NCBI GenBank assembly: GCA_003144015.1
Contig: QFWS01000004.1
Coordinates: 124,001-188,000 of the forward strand
Source of the DNA: Flavobacteriaceae bacterium LYZ1037
Lineage (GTDB): Bacteria > Bacteroidota > Bacteroidia > Flavobacteriales > Flavobacteriaceae
Direction: 5' to 3'
DNA: 64,000 bases
Below the pieces are notes generated by a model. It was not told the origin of the DNA. It searched no databases and saw nothing but the letters and a program-made list of their open reading frames with translations. Numbering within the stretch: the stretch's first letter is position 1; each line of letters opens with the position of its first letter. Below, piece by piece: positions 8,136-16,217 of this stretch. The translations under genes were made by a program, and so were the position numbers.

Positions 8136-8686
8136 CAGAATTCAAAGATTTAAAATCCAAATGGGAACAACAGCCACAGGTAGAAACACCAAAAAATGGC
8201 TCAAAAGATATTTTTAAGAAAATTAATTTTCTTAAAAAGAAACAGCGTATCACTAATTTTGTTTTGTTAGTTACAGTATTAATTTTAATAGGGTTTTCTT
8301 TTTATATTGATGCTTATAACAATGTGTTAGTGAGCTTTGCTCTTTTTTTAATGATAGGAAGTTTGATGATACGAGTAATTATAGAACATTTAAGTATTAA
8401 AAAATTGAACCAACTAGATGTTACTACAAACGTGACAACTTTTAACACTCTAATGGCAACTTATTATAAAAAAAGAATAAAAACACACTATATCGCTACG
8501 CCAATTATTCTAATTTTATATATAATAGGGTTTGTTATATTACTGCCATTTTTTAAAGAAAACTTATCTTATGGATTTTATATGTATATCATAATTTCAT
8601 CAATGTGCATATTCTTAATTTTGATCGTTTTTATAGGGAAGCAAATTAAAAAAGAGCTAACTTCTTTAAAACAAATTAAAAATTAA
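8132..8686 (+). CDS. Four-helix membrane protein, candidate anti-sigma factor
   Basis: 184 residues. A cytoplasmic N-terminal stretch of about 40 residues ('FKDLKSKWEQQP...') is followed by two close membrane helices (about 42-61 and 66-84), a polar stretch (85-120) and two more helices (about 121-140 and 148-168). The gene overlaps the sigma gene by 4 bases (ATGA), so the two are translationally coupled. I see no zinc-binding anti-sigma motif, so the role is inferred from position only. The initial 'LKSKWEQQ' segment resembles that of other small Bacteroidota proteins encoded behind ECF sigma genes. Confidence 0.6.
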   Translation: MTEFKDLKSKWEQQPQVETPKNGSKDIFKKINFLKKKQRITNFVLLVTVLILIGFSFYIDAYNNVLVSFALFLMIGSLMIRVIIEHLSIKKLNQLDVTTNVTTFNTLMATYYKKRIKTHYIATPIILILYIIGFVILLPFFKENLSYGFYMYIIISSMCIFLILIVFIGKQIKKELTSLKQIKN

Positions 8687-8708
8687 GACTTCAAGATGGG
8701 TATCATAT

Positions 8709-8736
8709 TGTCATCCTGGATGCAGTCTAAGGGTCT
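8709..8736 (+). repeat. Dispersed intergenic repeat, copy 2 (variant)
   Basis: TGTCATCCTGGATGCAGTCT followed by AAGGGTCT is a diverged form of the same intergenic element. It lies just upstream of a terminator. Confidence 0.5.
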
Positions 8737-8748
8737 ATATAAATAAAC

Positions 8749-8778
8749 AAAACCTCACTTTTAAAGTGAGGTTTTTTT
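8749..8778 (+). terminator. Rho-independent terminator
   Basis: A perfect stem AAAACCTCACTTT / AAAGTGAGGTTTT (8749-8761, 8763-8775), ending in a T run, closes the hydrolase/sigma operon. Confidence 0.88.
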
Positions 8779-8825
8779 ATAGAACATTATTTGATTTAGT
8801 ATCTTTAAAAACAAAACACTTGATA

Positions 8826-9338
8826 ATGAAAAATAAGAAGCAGTTTTTAGGGTTTATTTTTATGGCTGTCATCTTAATAAGTTTTACACAATGTTCTAGT
8901 GCACAAAAACTACAACTACAAGAAAATGTCTCATTTGAATTAGGTCAAGTAACCTTTCAAAGATGGGTTGCAGGTGTTCAAGGTGGTGGTTCTGGTATAC
9001 ACATGTTGATTAATGTGGTTTCAAACAAAAACAATGTTATATTCGATTCGGTGTATTTTAGAGGCTATCAAACAAAAATAGAAATAGGAAAAATTGACTA
9101 TATCGCTAATTTTAAGACAGATTTAAATCAACGAGAAGACCTTATAATGAGTGAAAATGGAAAAGAGGAGTTTGGCAACGAGTCACCAATTAAAGAAGCT
9201 AATTTCCCATTCAAAATAGCCGATAATGAGTGTGTTATTAGTTATTTAGAGAAAGGCACAACCAAATATCTTAAAGTAAATAATCTTGTTGAAAAACCTA
9301 AAGAGGATTATCCATCTGCACCACCAAAGCAGCCATAA
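8826..9338 (+). CDS. Small exported protein, probably a lipoprotein, unknown function
   Basis: 170 residues from the ATG at 8826. An upstream in-frame GTG at 8766 lies inside the terminator hairpin, so it is rejected as the start. The N-terminus 'MKNKKQFLGFIFMAVILISF' followed by 'TQCSS' is a signal peptide with a likely lipidated cysteine at 23, although the lipobox is not canonical. The mature part is a compact, probably beta-rich domain ending in a proline-rich tail. I do not recognise the family. It is a single gene with no operon partner. Confidence 0.6.
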   Translation: MKNKKQFLGFIFMAVILISFTQCSSAQKLQLQENVSFELGQVTFQRWVAGVQGGGSGIHMLINVVSNKNNVIFDSVYFRGYQTKIEIGKIDYIANFKTDLNQREDLIMSENGKEEFGNESPIKEANFPFKIADNECVISYLEKGTTKYLKVNNLVEKPKEDYPSAPPKQP

Positions 9339-9397
9339 TTTTATTCGTTGTATAGCGTCTTATAAAACTGTATATTTAGCAGCATAAAAACAACCAC

Positions 9398-10864
9398 TTG
9401 AGTACTTTAAAATCTCTATTTAAACAAACTTTTATTTATGGCTTAGCAACTGTGCTACCACGAATGTTAAGTTTTTTATTAGTGCGTTTACACACAGACG
9501 AAAGTGTCTTAAAATCGGTTGCAGATTATGGAGATGTCTCTTTAATCTATTCCTATTTCGTTCTCTTTAATGTTATTTTGGCTTATGGTATGGAAACAGC
9601 CTTTTTTAGGTTTTTTCATAAAGAGGATGACAAAACAAAAGTCATTGGGACTTCTTCCATTTCACTAATTGTTTCTTCATTTTTATTTTTTGTATGTGCT
9701 TTAGCATTTCAAAATCAAATAGCAAATTTAATTGATATTAAAGCTGAATACATTAATCTAGTTATTTGGATTTTACTATTAGATGCTTTGGTTATTATTC
9801 CTTTTGCTTGGTTAAGAGCCAATGCAAAACCTGTAAAATATGCGCTTATAAAAATTCTTAATGTCGTTATTAATCTTGGTTTAAATCTGTTTTTACTGTT
9901 GTGGTTGAAAGATTTAGCAACAGAATCTTCTGTGTTAGCAAGTATTTACAAACCTAATTTTGAAATCAATTATATATTTATTGCCAATTTAGTGGCAAGT
10001 GCTGTCACCTTGTTATTAATGCTGCCATTTTACTTTAAAATCACCTATACGTTTAATACCAATCTTTGGAAACAGATGATGCGTTATGCCTTTCCAGTAT
10101 TAATTGCAGGTGTGGCATTTTCTATAAACGAAACGTTCGATAGAATTCTTCTCGATAAACTCTTACCTGAAAACATTGCAAAAACGGAAATTGGTATGTA
10201 TTCAGCATGTTATAAATTAGGCATGTTTATGACGCTTTTTGTAACTGCTTATAAACTAGGTGTAGAACCTTTCTTCTTTAGTCATGCAAAAACTGAAAAC
10301 CCTAAAAAAAACTATGCCAGAATTCTCGAGTACTTCGTTATTTTTGGTTCAGTTATTTTATTAGGAGTTGTTGTTTTTGCCGATGTTTTAAAAGTGATTC
10401 TAATTGGAGATGAAGCTTATTGGCAAGCCATGCTAATAGTACCAATTATACTATTGGCTAATTTATGTTTAGGTATTTATCACAATTTGTCTGTCTGGTA
10501 TAAAATAACAGACAGAACCAAATTTGGCGCTTACATTTCTGTGTTTGGTGCACTTATAACATTAAGTTTAAACTTTTGGTTAATTCCTAAAATAAGTTAT
10601 GTTGGTTCTGCTCTAGCAACTTTAGCAGCTTATGCTTCTATGATGATGATATCTTATTATTATGGGAAAAAGTACTATCCAATTCCCTACAACCTTAAAA
10701 AGATTTCATTGTATTTATTGCTCTCAATCGGTCTTTCAGCAATCACCTTTTATGGATTTAGAGGGAATTATGTTGTTGGAATTTCAGCATTAATTGTATT
10801 TTTAGGTCTTGTTTTTCAACTCGAAAAGAAAGAATTAAAACGTATGCTAATCAAAAACAGGTAA
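9398..10864 (+). CDS. Wzx-like polysaccharide flippase
   Basis: 488 residues with about 14 membrane helices. The N-terminal 'FKQTFIYGLATVLPRMLSFLL' is typical of the Bacteroidota MOP-superfamily lipid-linked oligosaccharide flippases. It would move undecaprenol- or lipid-linked sugars across the inner membrane. The start is a TTG at 9398 (no ATG fits before helix 1), preceded by a promoter-like TTG-N20-TATATTTA. It heads the conserved flippase-dut-nucleotidyltransferase-TPR-DUF4292-EnvC block, here interrupted by two DUF6090-like genes. Its stop overlaps the next start by one base. Confidence 0.85.
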   Translation: MSTLKSLFKQTFIYGLATVLPRMLSFLLVRLHTDESVLKSVADYGDVSLIYSYFVLFNVILAYGMETAFFRFFHKEDDKTKVIGTSSISLIVSSFLFFVCALAFQNQIANLIDIKAEYINLVIWILLLDALVIIPFAWLRANAKPVKYALIKILNVVINLGLNLFLLLWLKDLATESSVLASIYKPNFEINYIFIANLVASAVTLLLMLPFYFKITYTFNTNLWKQMMRYAFPVLIAGVAFSINETFDRILLDKLLPENIAKTEIGMYSACYKLGMFMTLFVTAYKLGVEPFFFSHAKTENPKKNYARILEYFVIFGSVILLGVVVFADVLKVILIGDEAYWQAMLIVPIILLANLCLGIYHNLSVWYKITDRTKFGAYISVFGALITLSLNFWLIPKISYVGSALATLAAYASMMMISYYYGKKYYPIPYNLKKISLYLLLSIGLSAITFYGFRGNYVVGISALIVFLGLVFQLEKKELKRMLIKNR

Positions 10865-11619
10865 TGATCAAGCTCTTTAGTAAAATACGAAAGCAACTTT
10901 TAAATGAGAATAAAACTGGGCGTTATTTTAAATATGCTATTGGAGAAATTTTCTTAGTCATGGTTGGTATTCTTTTGGCTTTACAAGTTAATAACTGGAA
11001 TCAAGAGCGACAATTAAATAAAGAGGAAGCAAAGATATTAAAAGGTCTTCATCAAGAGTTTAATGAAAACATCACTAGGTTTGATGACATTTATAAATTA
11101 CAAGAAGCTAGAAGAGATGGTATTTTGGAAGCACTGACTTCCAATATAGAAGACCTTTCAATTGAAGAATTTGATTCGATCAGTAAGGTTATTGGTTGGT
11201 CATGGACATTTGATCCTTATCAAGGGTTTTATAATTCTGTTATTAGTTCTGGAAGAATAGAATTAATCTCTAATGATGCTTTAAAACAAGGGATTACTAG
11301 ATTTCAAGATTTATTGAATGATTATAAAGAAGAAGAAATTAATACAATGGGTTTTGTTGATGAAAACCTTTACCCATACCTTATCGATAATGACTTTCCG
11401 AATTTTGAGACCATAACTAATATTAAAGAAAGAACAGAACAAGAGAAAATAATTGAAAAACAAATTTATATCGAAATTTACCAATCTAATAAATTCGAAA
11501 ACCTTCTTAATCTTGCATTTGCTTATATGTCAGCAATTTTTACAGAAGGTCCAATATTAAGAGAAGAAATGGTATCCATTATTAATTTATTAGAATCAGA
11601 AATTGCAAACCATAAATAG
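10864..11619 (+). CDS. DUF6090-like membrane-anchored protein, paralog A
   Basis: 251 residues. A basic N-terminus ending 'KTGRYFKYAIGEIF' leads into one membrane helix ('LVMVGILLALQVNNWNQ', about 32-48); the rest is a charged, mostly helical periplasmic domain. I recognise the N-terminal block as that of the DUF6090 family, common and often multi-copy in Flavobacteriia; function unknown. It overlaps the flippase stop by one base and is followed after 14 bases by a paralog. A 71-bp stretch (10909-10979) is identical to that of the paralog while the rest has diverged. Confidence 0.7.
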   Translation: MIKLFSKIRKQLLNENKTGRYFKYAIGEIFLVMVGILLALQVNNWNQERQLNKEEAKILKGLHQEFNENITRFDDIYKLQEARRDGILEALTSNIEDLSIEEFDSISKVIGWSWTFDPYQGFYNSVISSGRIELISNDALKQGITRFQDLLNDYKEEEINTMGFVDENLYPYLIDNDFPNFETITNIKERTEQEKIIEKQIYIEIYQSNKFENLLNLAFAYMSAIFTEGPILREEMVSIINLLESEIANHK

Positions 11620-11633
11620 TTAACGCTAACCAA

Positions 11634-12389
11634 ATGATAAAATTCTTTCGAAAAATACGTTACAATCTTATGGAAAAAAATAAAACTGGGCGTTATTTTA
11701 AATATGCTATTGGAGAAATTTTCTTAGTCATGGTTGGTATTCTTTTGGCATTACAGGTAAACAATTGGAATCAAAACAGACAACTAGCAAAAGAAGAGTT
11801 TAAAGTTCTTAAAAGCCTTCATCAAGAATTTAGTGAAAATCGTGTTAGATTTAATGATATATACGATCTACAACTTTATAGAAAAAAATGTATAAATGCT
11901 GTAATGTCTAATAACTTTAAGGAATTAACTTTCGATAACTTAGGAACTTTAATGGGAGGTGTTACTCAACAATGGACGTATGATCCTTTTTTAAGTATTT
12001 ATAAATCAGTTATTAATTCAGGTAAAATAGAATTAATAACAAACGATGTGCTAAAGAAAGAATTATCTGAATTTCAAGATCTACTAAAAGATTACAAAGA
12101 AGAAGAATTAAATGCAAACGAGTTTGCAGCAAACAATTTATATCCTTTTATTATAGATAACTTTAAAATGGACTTCAATTTGATTTTCAATAATATTGAA
12201 ATTACAGAAGAAGAAAAAACCATATATAAAAGTGACATAATTAAATTATATGAATCTGATAAATTTGAAAACTTAATGGTCTATGTGTATAGCTACATGA
12301 GAGACATTTTTACAGAAGGTCCAATGTTAAGAGAAAAAATGATTTCAATAATTAATTTATTAGAATTAGAAATTGAAAAGCACGAATAA
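11634..12389 (+). CDS. DUF6090-like membrane-anchored protein, paralog B
   Basis: 251 residues, the same length and plan as the preceding gene: basic N-terminus, a single membrane helix and a charged helical periplasmic domain. Conserved islands include 'ILLALQVNNWNQ', 'FQDLL.DYKEEE.N' and 'IFTEGP.LREKM.SIINLLE'. The coding DNA at 11679-11749 is identical to 10909-10979. The pair arose by tandem duplication, probably with gene conversion or strong constraint on the membrane part. The downstream intergenic region carries two dispersed repeats before dut. Function unknown. Confidence 0.7.
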   Translation: MIKFFRKIRYNLMEKNKTGRYFKYAIGEIFLVMVGILLALQVNNWNQNRQLAKEEFKVLKSLHQEFSENRVRFNDIYDLQLYRKKCINAVMSNNFKELTFDNLGTLMGGVTQQWTYDPFLSIYKSVINSGKIELITNDVLKKELSEFQDLLKDYKEEELNANEFAANNLYPFIIDNFKMDFNLIFNNIEITEEEKTIYKSDIIKLYESDKFENLMVYVYSYMRDIFTEGPMLREKMISIINLLELEIEKHE

Positions 12390-12390
12390 T

Positions 12391-12420
12391 TGTCATTCAG
12401 AGCGATAGCGAAGAATCTCA
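12391..12420 (+). repeat. Dispersed intergenic repeat, copy 3
   Basis: TGTCATTCAGAGCGATAGCG followed by AAGAATCTCA is a nearly canonical copy, directly after the second DUF6090-like gene. Confidence 0.75.
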
Positions 12421-12440
12421 AAAAAATAAATGTATAATTT

Positions 12441-12466
12441 AAAAGATTCCCATTTTCAAGGGAAAA
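12441..12466 (+). repeat. Short hairpin element upstream of dut
   Basis: ATTCCC and GGGAA flank an 8-base loop 14 to 30 bases before the dut start. It resembles the better-formed element at 12979-12998 on the other side of dut. Confidence 0.4.
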
Positions 12467-12470
12467 TATT

Positions 12471-12905
12471 ATGAACATAAAAATAATCAACAAATCCAGT
12501 CACGAATTACCACACTATGAAACCATAGCGTCTGCTGGCATGGATTTAAGAGCAAATTTATCAGAGTCTAGAGTTTTAAAACCTTTAGAGAGAAGCATTG
12601 TTGGCACTGGGCTTTTTATTGAATTACCAGTTGGTATTGAAGCACAAGTACGTCCACGAAGTGGCTTGGCAGCCAAAAAAGGAATTACTGTTTTAAATGC
12701 ACCAGGAACAATAGATGCTGATTATAGAGGCGAGATTGGTGTGATTCTTGTAAACCTTTCAAACGAAGATTTTACCATTAATAATGGCGAACGTATTGCG
12801 CAATTAGTGATTGCAAAACACGAACGTGCCCAATGGACTGAAGTTGAAGAATTATCTGAAACCTCAAGAGGTGAAGGTGGTTTCGGAAGCACAGGAACTA
12901 AATAA
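12471..12905 (+). CDS. dut: Deoxyuridine 5'-triphosphate nucleotidohydrolase (dUTPase)
   Basis: 144 residues, usual length for the trimeric enzyme. All five motifs are present in order: 'AGMDLRA' (22-28), '[11 protein letters not shown]', '[13 protein letters not shown]', 'GERIAQLVI' and the C-terminal glycine-rich '[10 protein letters not shown]'. The enzyme splits dUTP to dUMP and pyrophosphate, keeping uracil out of DNA and feeding dTMP synthesis. In Flavobacteriaceae dut commonly sits inside this envelope block; the reason for the linkage is not evident. It is bracketed by two ATTCCC...GGGAA hairpins. Confidence 0.97.
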   Translation: MNIKIINKSSHELPHYETIASAGMDLRANLSESRVLKPLERSIVGTGLFIELPVGIEAQVRPRSGLAAKKGITVLNAPGTIDADYRGEIGVILVNLSNEDFTINNGERIAQLVIAKHERAQWTEVEELSETSRGEGGFGSTGTK

Positions 12906-12978
12906 AATAGTTATCCTGCAAGATTTTAAAAACCTTGTTGGTATCTTATCAAAAAAGAAATTAAAATTAATTAAAAAG

Positions 12979-12998
12979 ATTCCCTCCTTCGAGGGAAT
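12979..12998 (+). repeat. Short hairpin element between dut and the nucleotidyltransferase
   Basis: A perfect 8-bp inverted repeat ATTCCCTC / GAGGGAAT with loop CTTC lies 16 bases before the next start codon. It could be a weak attenuator or a dispersed repeat related to 5703-5722. Confidence 0.55.
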
Positions 12999-13014
12999 GA
13001 AAATAAAATTTTCA

Positions 13015-14034
13015 ATGAAAATAATAGTACCCATGGCAGGACGAGGTTCTCGTCTTCGTCCACATAGTTTAACAGTACCAAAGCCTTTAATTCCTGTTGC
13101 AGGACAACCTATTGTTCACAGACTGGTTAAAGATATTGTAAAAGTATTAAACCAACCTATAGAAGAAATAGCCTTTGTGCTTGGCGATCCTGCTTGGTTT
13201 GGAGACGATGTTGTTTCTAGTTTAGAAGACTTAGCAAAGAGCTTAAATGCTAAAGCAACTATCTACCGTCAAGACCAACCTTTAGGCACAGGTCATGCCA
13301 TTATGTGTGCCAAAGAATCTCTTTCTGGTCCTGCAGTTATTGCTTATGCAGATACGTTGATTCGAGCAAATTTTAATCTAGACCCAGAAGCAGATGCTGT
13401 TATTTGGGTCAAACAAGTCGATAAACCCGAAGCTTTTGGAGTCGTTAAATTAAACGATAAGAATGAAATTGTAGAACTGGTTGAAAAACCAGAAACCTTT
13501 GTGAGCGATTTAGCTGTTATTGGAATTTACTACTTTAAAGATGTGGCTATATTAAAAGAAGAATTGCAACATGTGTTAGATAACAACATCATTAATGGAG
13601 GAGAATACCAGATTAACGATGGTATTAAAGGTATGATGGCAAAAGGAAAAGTCTTTAAAACTGGAACCGTTGATGAGTGGATGGACTGTGGCAACAAACC
13701 AGTAACTATTGAAACTAACACAAGAATGTTAGGCTTTTTAAAGACAGACGGAAACGAACAATTGATTGCTTCAACCATTAAAAATTATAATTCGACTATT
13801 ATAGAGCCTTGCTTTATTGGTGAGAATGTCGTTTTAAATCAAGCCACTATTGGACCAAATGTGTCTATTGGCAACAATTGTAAGATAGAAGCTTCAACCG
13901 TTAAAAATAGCTTAATACAAAGTCATACTACTATTAAAAACGCTAATTTAGACGACGCAATGATTGGTAATCATGTGAATTACAATGGAAATTTCACTAA
14001 AATTAGTATTGGCGATTATTCAATTTTAGAATAA
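13015..14034 (+). CDS. Sugar-phosphate nucleotidyltransferase with left-handed beta-helix
   Basis: 339 residues from the ATG at 13015. A longer in-frame extension to 12811 overlaps dut, passes through the hairpin at 12979 and does not look like protein, so it is rejected. The N-terminus 'MKIIVPMAGRGSRLRPHSL' followed by 'TVPKPLIPVAG' is the NTP-binding signature of the family. Residues about 80-110 hold the 'GTGHAIMCAKE' and 'YADTL' motifs. The C-terminal 90 residues show hexapeptide-type turns ('IGENVVLNQATIGPNVSIGNN'). It would activate a hexose phosphate for surface glycan assembly; the sugar cannot be told. Confidence 0.88.
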   Translation: MKIIVPMAGRGSRLRPHSLTVPKPLIPVAGQPIVHRLVKDIVKVLNQPIEEIAFVLGDPAWFGDDVVSSLEDLAKSLNAKATIYRQDQPLGTGHAIMCAKESLSGPAVIAYADTLIRANFNLDPEADAVIWVKQVDKPEAFGVVKLNDKNEIVELVEKPETFVSDLAVIGIYYFKDVAILKEELQHVLDNNIINGGEYQINDGIKGMMAKGKVFKTGTVDEWMDCGNKPVTIETNTRMLGFLKTDGNEQLIASTIKNYNSTIIEPCFIGENVVLNQATIGPNVSIGNNCKIEASTVKNSLIQSHTTIKNANLDDAMIGNHVNYNGNFTKISIGDYSILE

Positions 14035-14043
14035 ATATTAAAT

Positions 14044-14073
14044 TGTCATTCTGAGCAAAGCGATGAATCTCAT
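14044..14073 (+). repeat. Dispersed intergenic repeat, copy 4
   Basis: TTGTCATTCTGAGCAAAGCG followed by ATGAATCTCA fills most of the 42-base gap between the nucleotidyltransferase and the TPR gene. Confidence 0.75.
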
Positions 14074-14076
14074 AAT

Positions 14077-15438
14077 ATGAAAAATAAAATCTACATCCTC
14101 ATTTTTTTATTCGGAATGATTTTCATGCCACAGGTAAGCTATGCACAAGTGGATTTTAACAAAACTCCAGACGATGATTTAGGCAATGTAGAAGACAGAA
14201 CCCAGGAATTGTTTTTTGAAGCTTTAAAACAAAAGGGCATTGAAAATTACGATCGGGCAGTTACAGCACTTTTACAATGTATAGAACTAGATAAATCCCA
14301 ATCGGCATTTTATTATGAATTAGGTAAAAATTACAACCTATTAAAAAACTTTGGTGCAGCAGAAGATGCCTTAAAAAAAGCCGTAAAAGAACAACCAGAT
14401 AACGAATGGTATTTAGATGCGCTTTACGAAGTGTATGCGCAGCAAAACGATTACGATAAAGCCATAAAAACTGTCAAACAACTAGTTAATTATCATCCAG
14501 ATTATAAAGAAGATTTAGCCAATCTATATTATAGAACTAAAGACTATAAAAAGGCACTTGAGGTTCTAGATGAATTGGATAAAGAGCAAGGTATTACACC
14601 TTCAAGAGACATGTTAAGAAATCAAATTTATGCTGCAACTGGACGTAAAAAAGATCAAATAGAAAATCTTGAAGAACGTGTGATAGATAATCCAGACGAA
14701 GAATCAAATTATCTCGCATTGATTTATAGATACAGTGAAAATAACGATAATGAAAAGGCTTTTGAAACGGCTAAAAAATTACTTGAAATTAAACCAAATT
14801 CACAGTTGGTTCATTTAGCATTATATAAGTTTTATTTAGAGGATAACAATCCAGAACAATCTATAGCGTCTATGAAAATTGTGCTTCAAAGTTCTCAAAT
14901 TAAACCAGAAGCCAAAATGAAGGTCTTGTCAGATTTCGTGAAATTTGTTGGTGAAAATCCAGAATATGAAGCAGATTTAGTGGAAGCAACCAGTTATACT
15001 TTAGACGATACTAACGAAAAAAGTCATATAGAATTAGCGCAATATTATTTAGCTAAAGACGATAAGCCAAAAGCTTTAGAATATTTTAACGAAGCATTAA
15101 AAATAGATTCAGATAATTATACGGTTTTAAAAAACGTCCTCCTTTTAGAGATTGACTTAGAACAATATGATGAAGCTGCATCAAAAAGTGAAACAGCCTT
15201 ATTAAAATACCCTTCGCAACCCTTATTATATTTAGTAAACGGCGTAGCTCTTAATAAACTTAACAAGCCTCAGAAAGCCATTGATGTTTTAGAAACAGGA
15301 ATCGATTATGTGATAGACGACACAAAAATGGAAGCCGATTTTTACAAGCAACTTAGTTTGGCTCATACCTCTTTAAACAATACAACCAAAGCTAAGACGT
15401 TTAGTGATAAAGCAAAACAGTTAGAATCTACAAATTAA
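14077..15438 (+). CDS. Exported tetratricopeptide-repeat protein
   Basis: 453 residues. A signal peptide (1-24, cleavage after 'SYA') is followed by about ten TPR-like helix pairs through the whole length, for example 'AFYYELGKNYNLLKNFGAAE' and 'KALEYFNEALKIDSDNYTV'. It is therefore a periplasmic or outer-membrane-associated scaffold. It lies in the conserved envelope block, and its stop overlaps the next gene's start by one base, so the TPR protein, the DUF4292 lipoprotein and the EnvC-like protein are probably co-translated and may act together at the cell wall. Confidence 0.85.
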   Translation: MKNKIYILIFLFGMIFMPQVSYAQVDFNKTPDDDLGNVEDRTQELFFEALKQKGIENYDRAVTALLQCIELDKSQSAFYYELGKNYNLLKNFGAAEDALKKAVKEQPDNEWYLDALYEVYAQQNDYDKAIKTVKQLVNYHPDYKEDLANLYYRTKDYKKALEVLDELDKEQGITPSRDMLRNQIYAATGRKKDQIENLEERVIDNPDEESNYLALIYRYSENNDNEKAFETAKKLLEIKPNSQLVHLALYKFYLEDNNPEQSIASMKIVLQSSQIKPEAKMKVLSDFVKFVGENPEYEADLVEATSYTLDDTNEKSHIELAQYYLAKDDKPKALEYFNEALKIDSDNYTVLKNVLLLEIDLEQYDEAASKSETALLKYPSQPLLYLVNGVALNKLNKPQKAIDVLETGIDYVIDDTKMEADFYKQLSLAHTSLNNTTKAKTFSDKAKQLESTN

Positions 15439-16217
15439 TGAACCTATCCTTTATTAAAAAATACCTAGTTATTGGAAGTCTTTTAGTGAGTTTTTTTGGG
15501 TGTAAATCTGCAAAAACTCTTGCTGATGGCTCTGTAAATTTAAATGTATCTTCAAAAGAAGTTATAAAGGAAAATTCAAGAATGTCTCCCGATTTTAAAA
15601 CTCTTCAGGCTAAAGTTCGGGTTGCCTACATTCAAGGAAACGACTCGCAAACTCATACAGTTTCTTTCAGAATGTTGAAAGATCAAATTATTTGGATTAG
15701 CTCCTCGTTTAATATTATTAGAGTCATAATCACTCCCGAAAAAGTGCGATATTACAACAAATTAGATAATACCTATTTCGATGGAGATTTCAGTTTTTTA
15801 AGCGACATTCTTGGAACTGATTTAGATTTCGAGAAAGTGCAAAATCTATTGCTTGGAAATCCGTTATACACCTTAAACAAAACAGATTACAGCATGTCTG
15901 TAAACAATGAAAAATATTTGTTTCAACCTAAAGAACAATTAGCGCTTTTCGAGTTGTTTTATATTATAAATCCAGTACATTTTAAAATGGATTCACAACA
16001 ATTAGCACAAACTATAGAAGCCAGATTTCTACAAATAGATTACTTAAATTATCAGGTAGTTGATAAGCAAAGTCTACCAGAAAATATTAAGATAAACGTG
16101 TTGGAAAGAGACCAAGAAACGGTTATAGAAATGGAGTTCAAATCTGTATCTTTGAACCAAAATTTAAGATATCCTTTTAACATGCCATCTGGATTCGAAG
16201 AAATAGTTTTAAAATAA
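15438..16217 (+). CDS. DUF4292-type lipoprotein
   Basis: 259 residues. The N-terminus 'YLVIGSLLVSFFGCKSAKT' is a lipoprotein signal with the lipidated cysteine at 22. The mature part is a LolA/LolB-like beta-sheet domain with 'MSPDFKTLQAKVRVAYIQGN' near its start and 'IEARFLQIDYLNYQVVDKQ' later, as in DUF4292. A lipid- or lipoprotein-carrier fold is an inference from that resemblance. It overlaps the TPR gene by one base and abuts the EnvC-like gene, forming a tight triplet. Confidence 0.8.
   Translation: MNLSFIKKYLVIGSLLVSFFGCKSAKTLADGSVNLNVSSKEVIKENSRMSPDFKTLQAKVRVAYIQGNDSQTHTVSFRMLKDQIIWISSSFNIIRVIITPEKVRYYNKLDNTYFDGDFSFLSDILGTDLDFEKVQNLLLGNPLYTLNKTDYSMSVNNEKYLFQPKEQLALFELFYIINPVHFKMDSQQLAQTIEARFLQIDYLNYQVVDKQSLPENIKINVLERDQETVIEMEFKSVSLNQNLRYPFNMPSGFEEIVLK

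Noticed and set aside
12811-13014. Extended N-terminus for the sugar nucleotidyltransferase
   Set aside because: The extension overlaps dut, passes through a hairpin and lacks family similarity; the NTP-binding motif starts exactly at the ATG at 13015.
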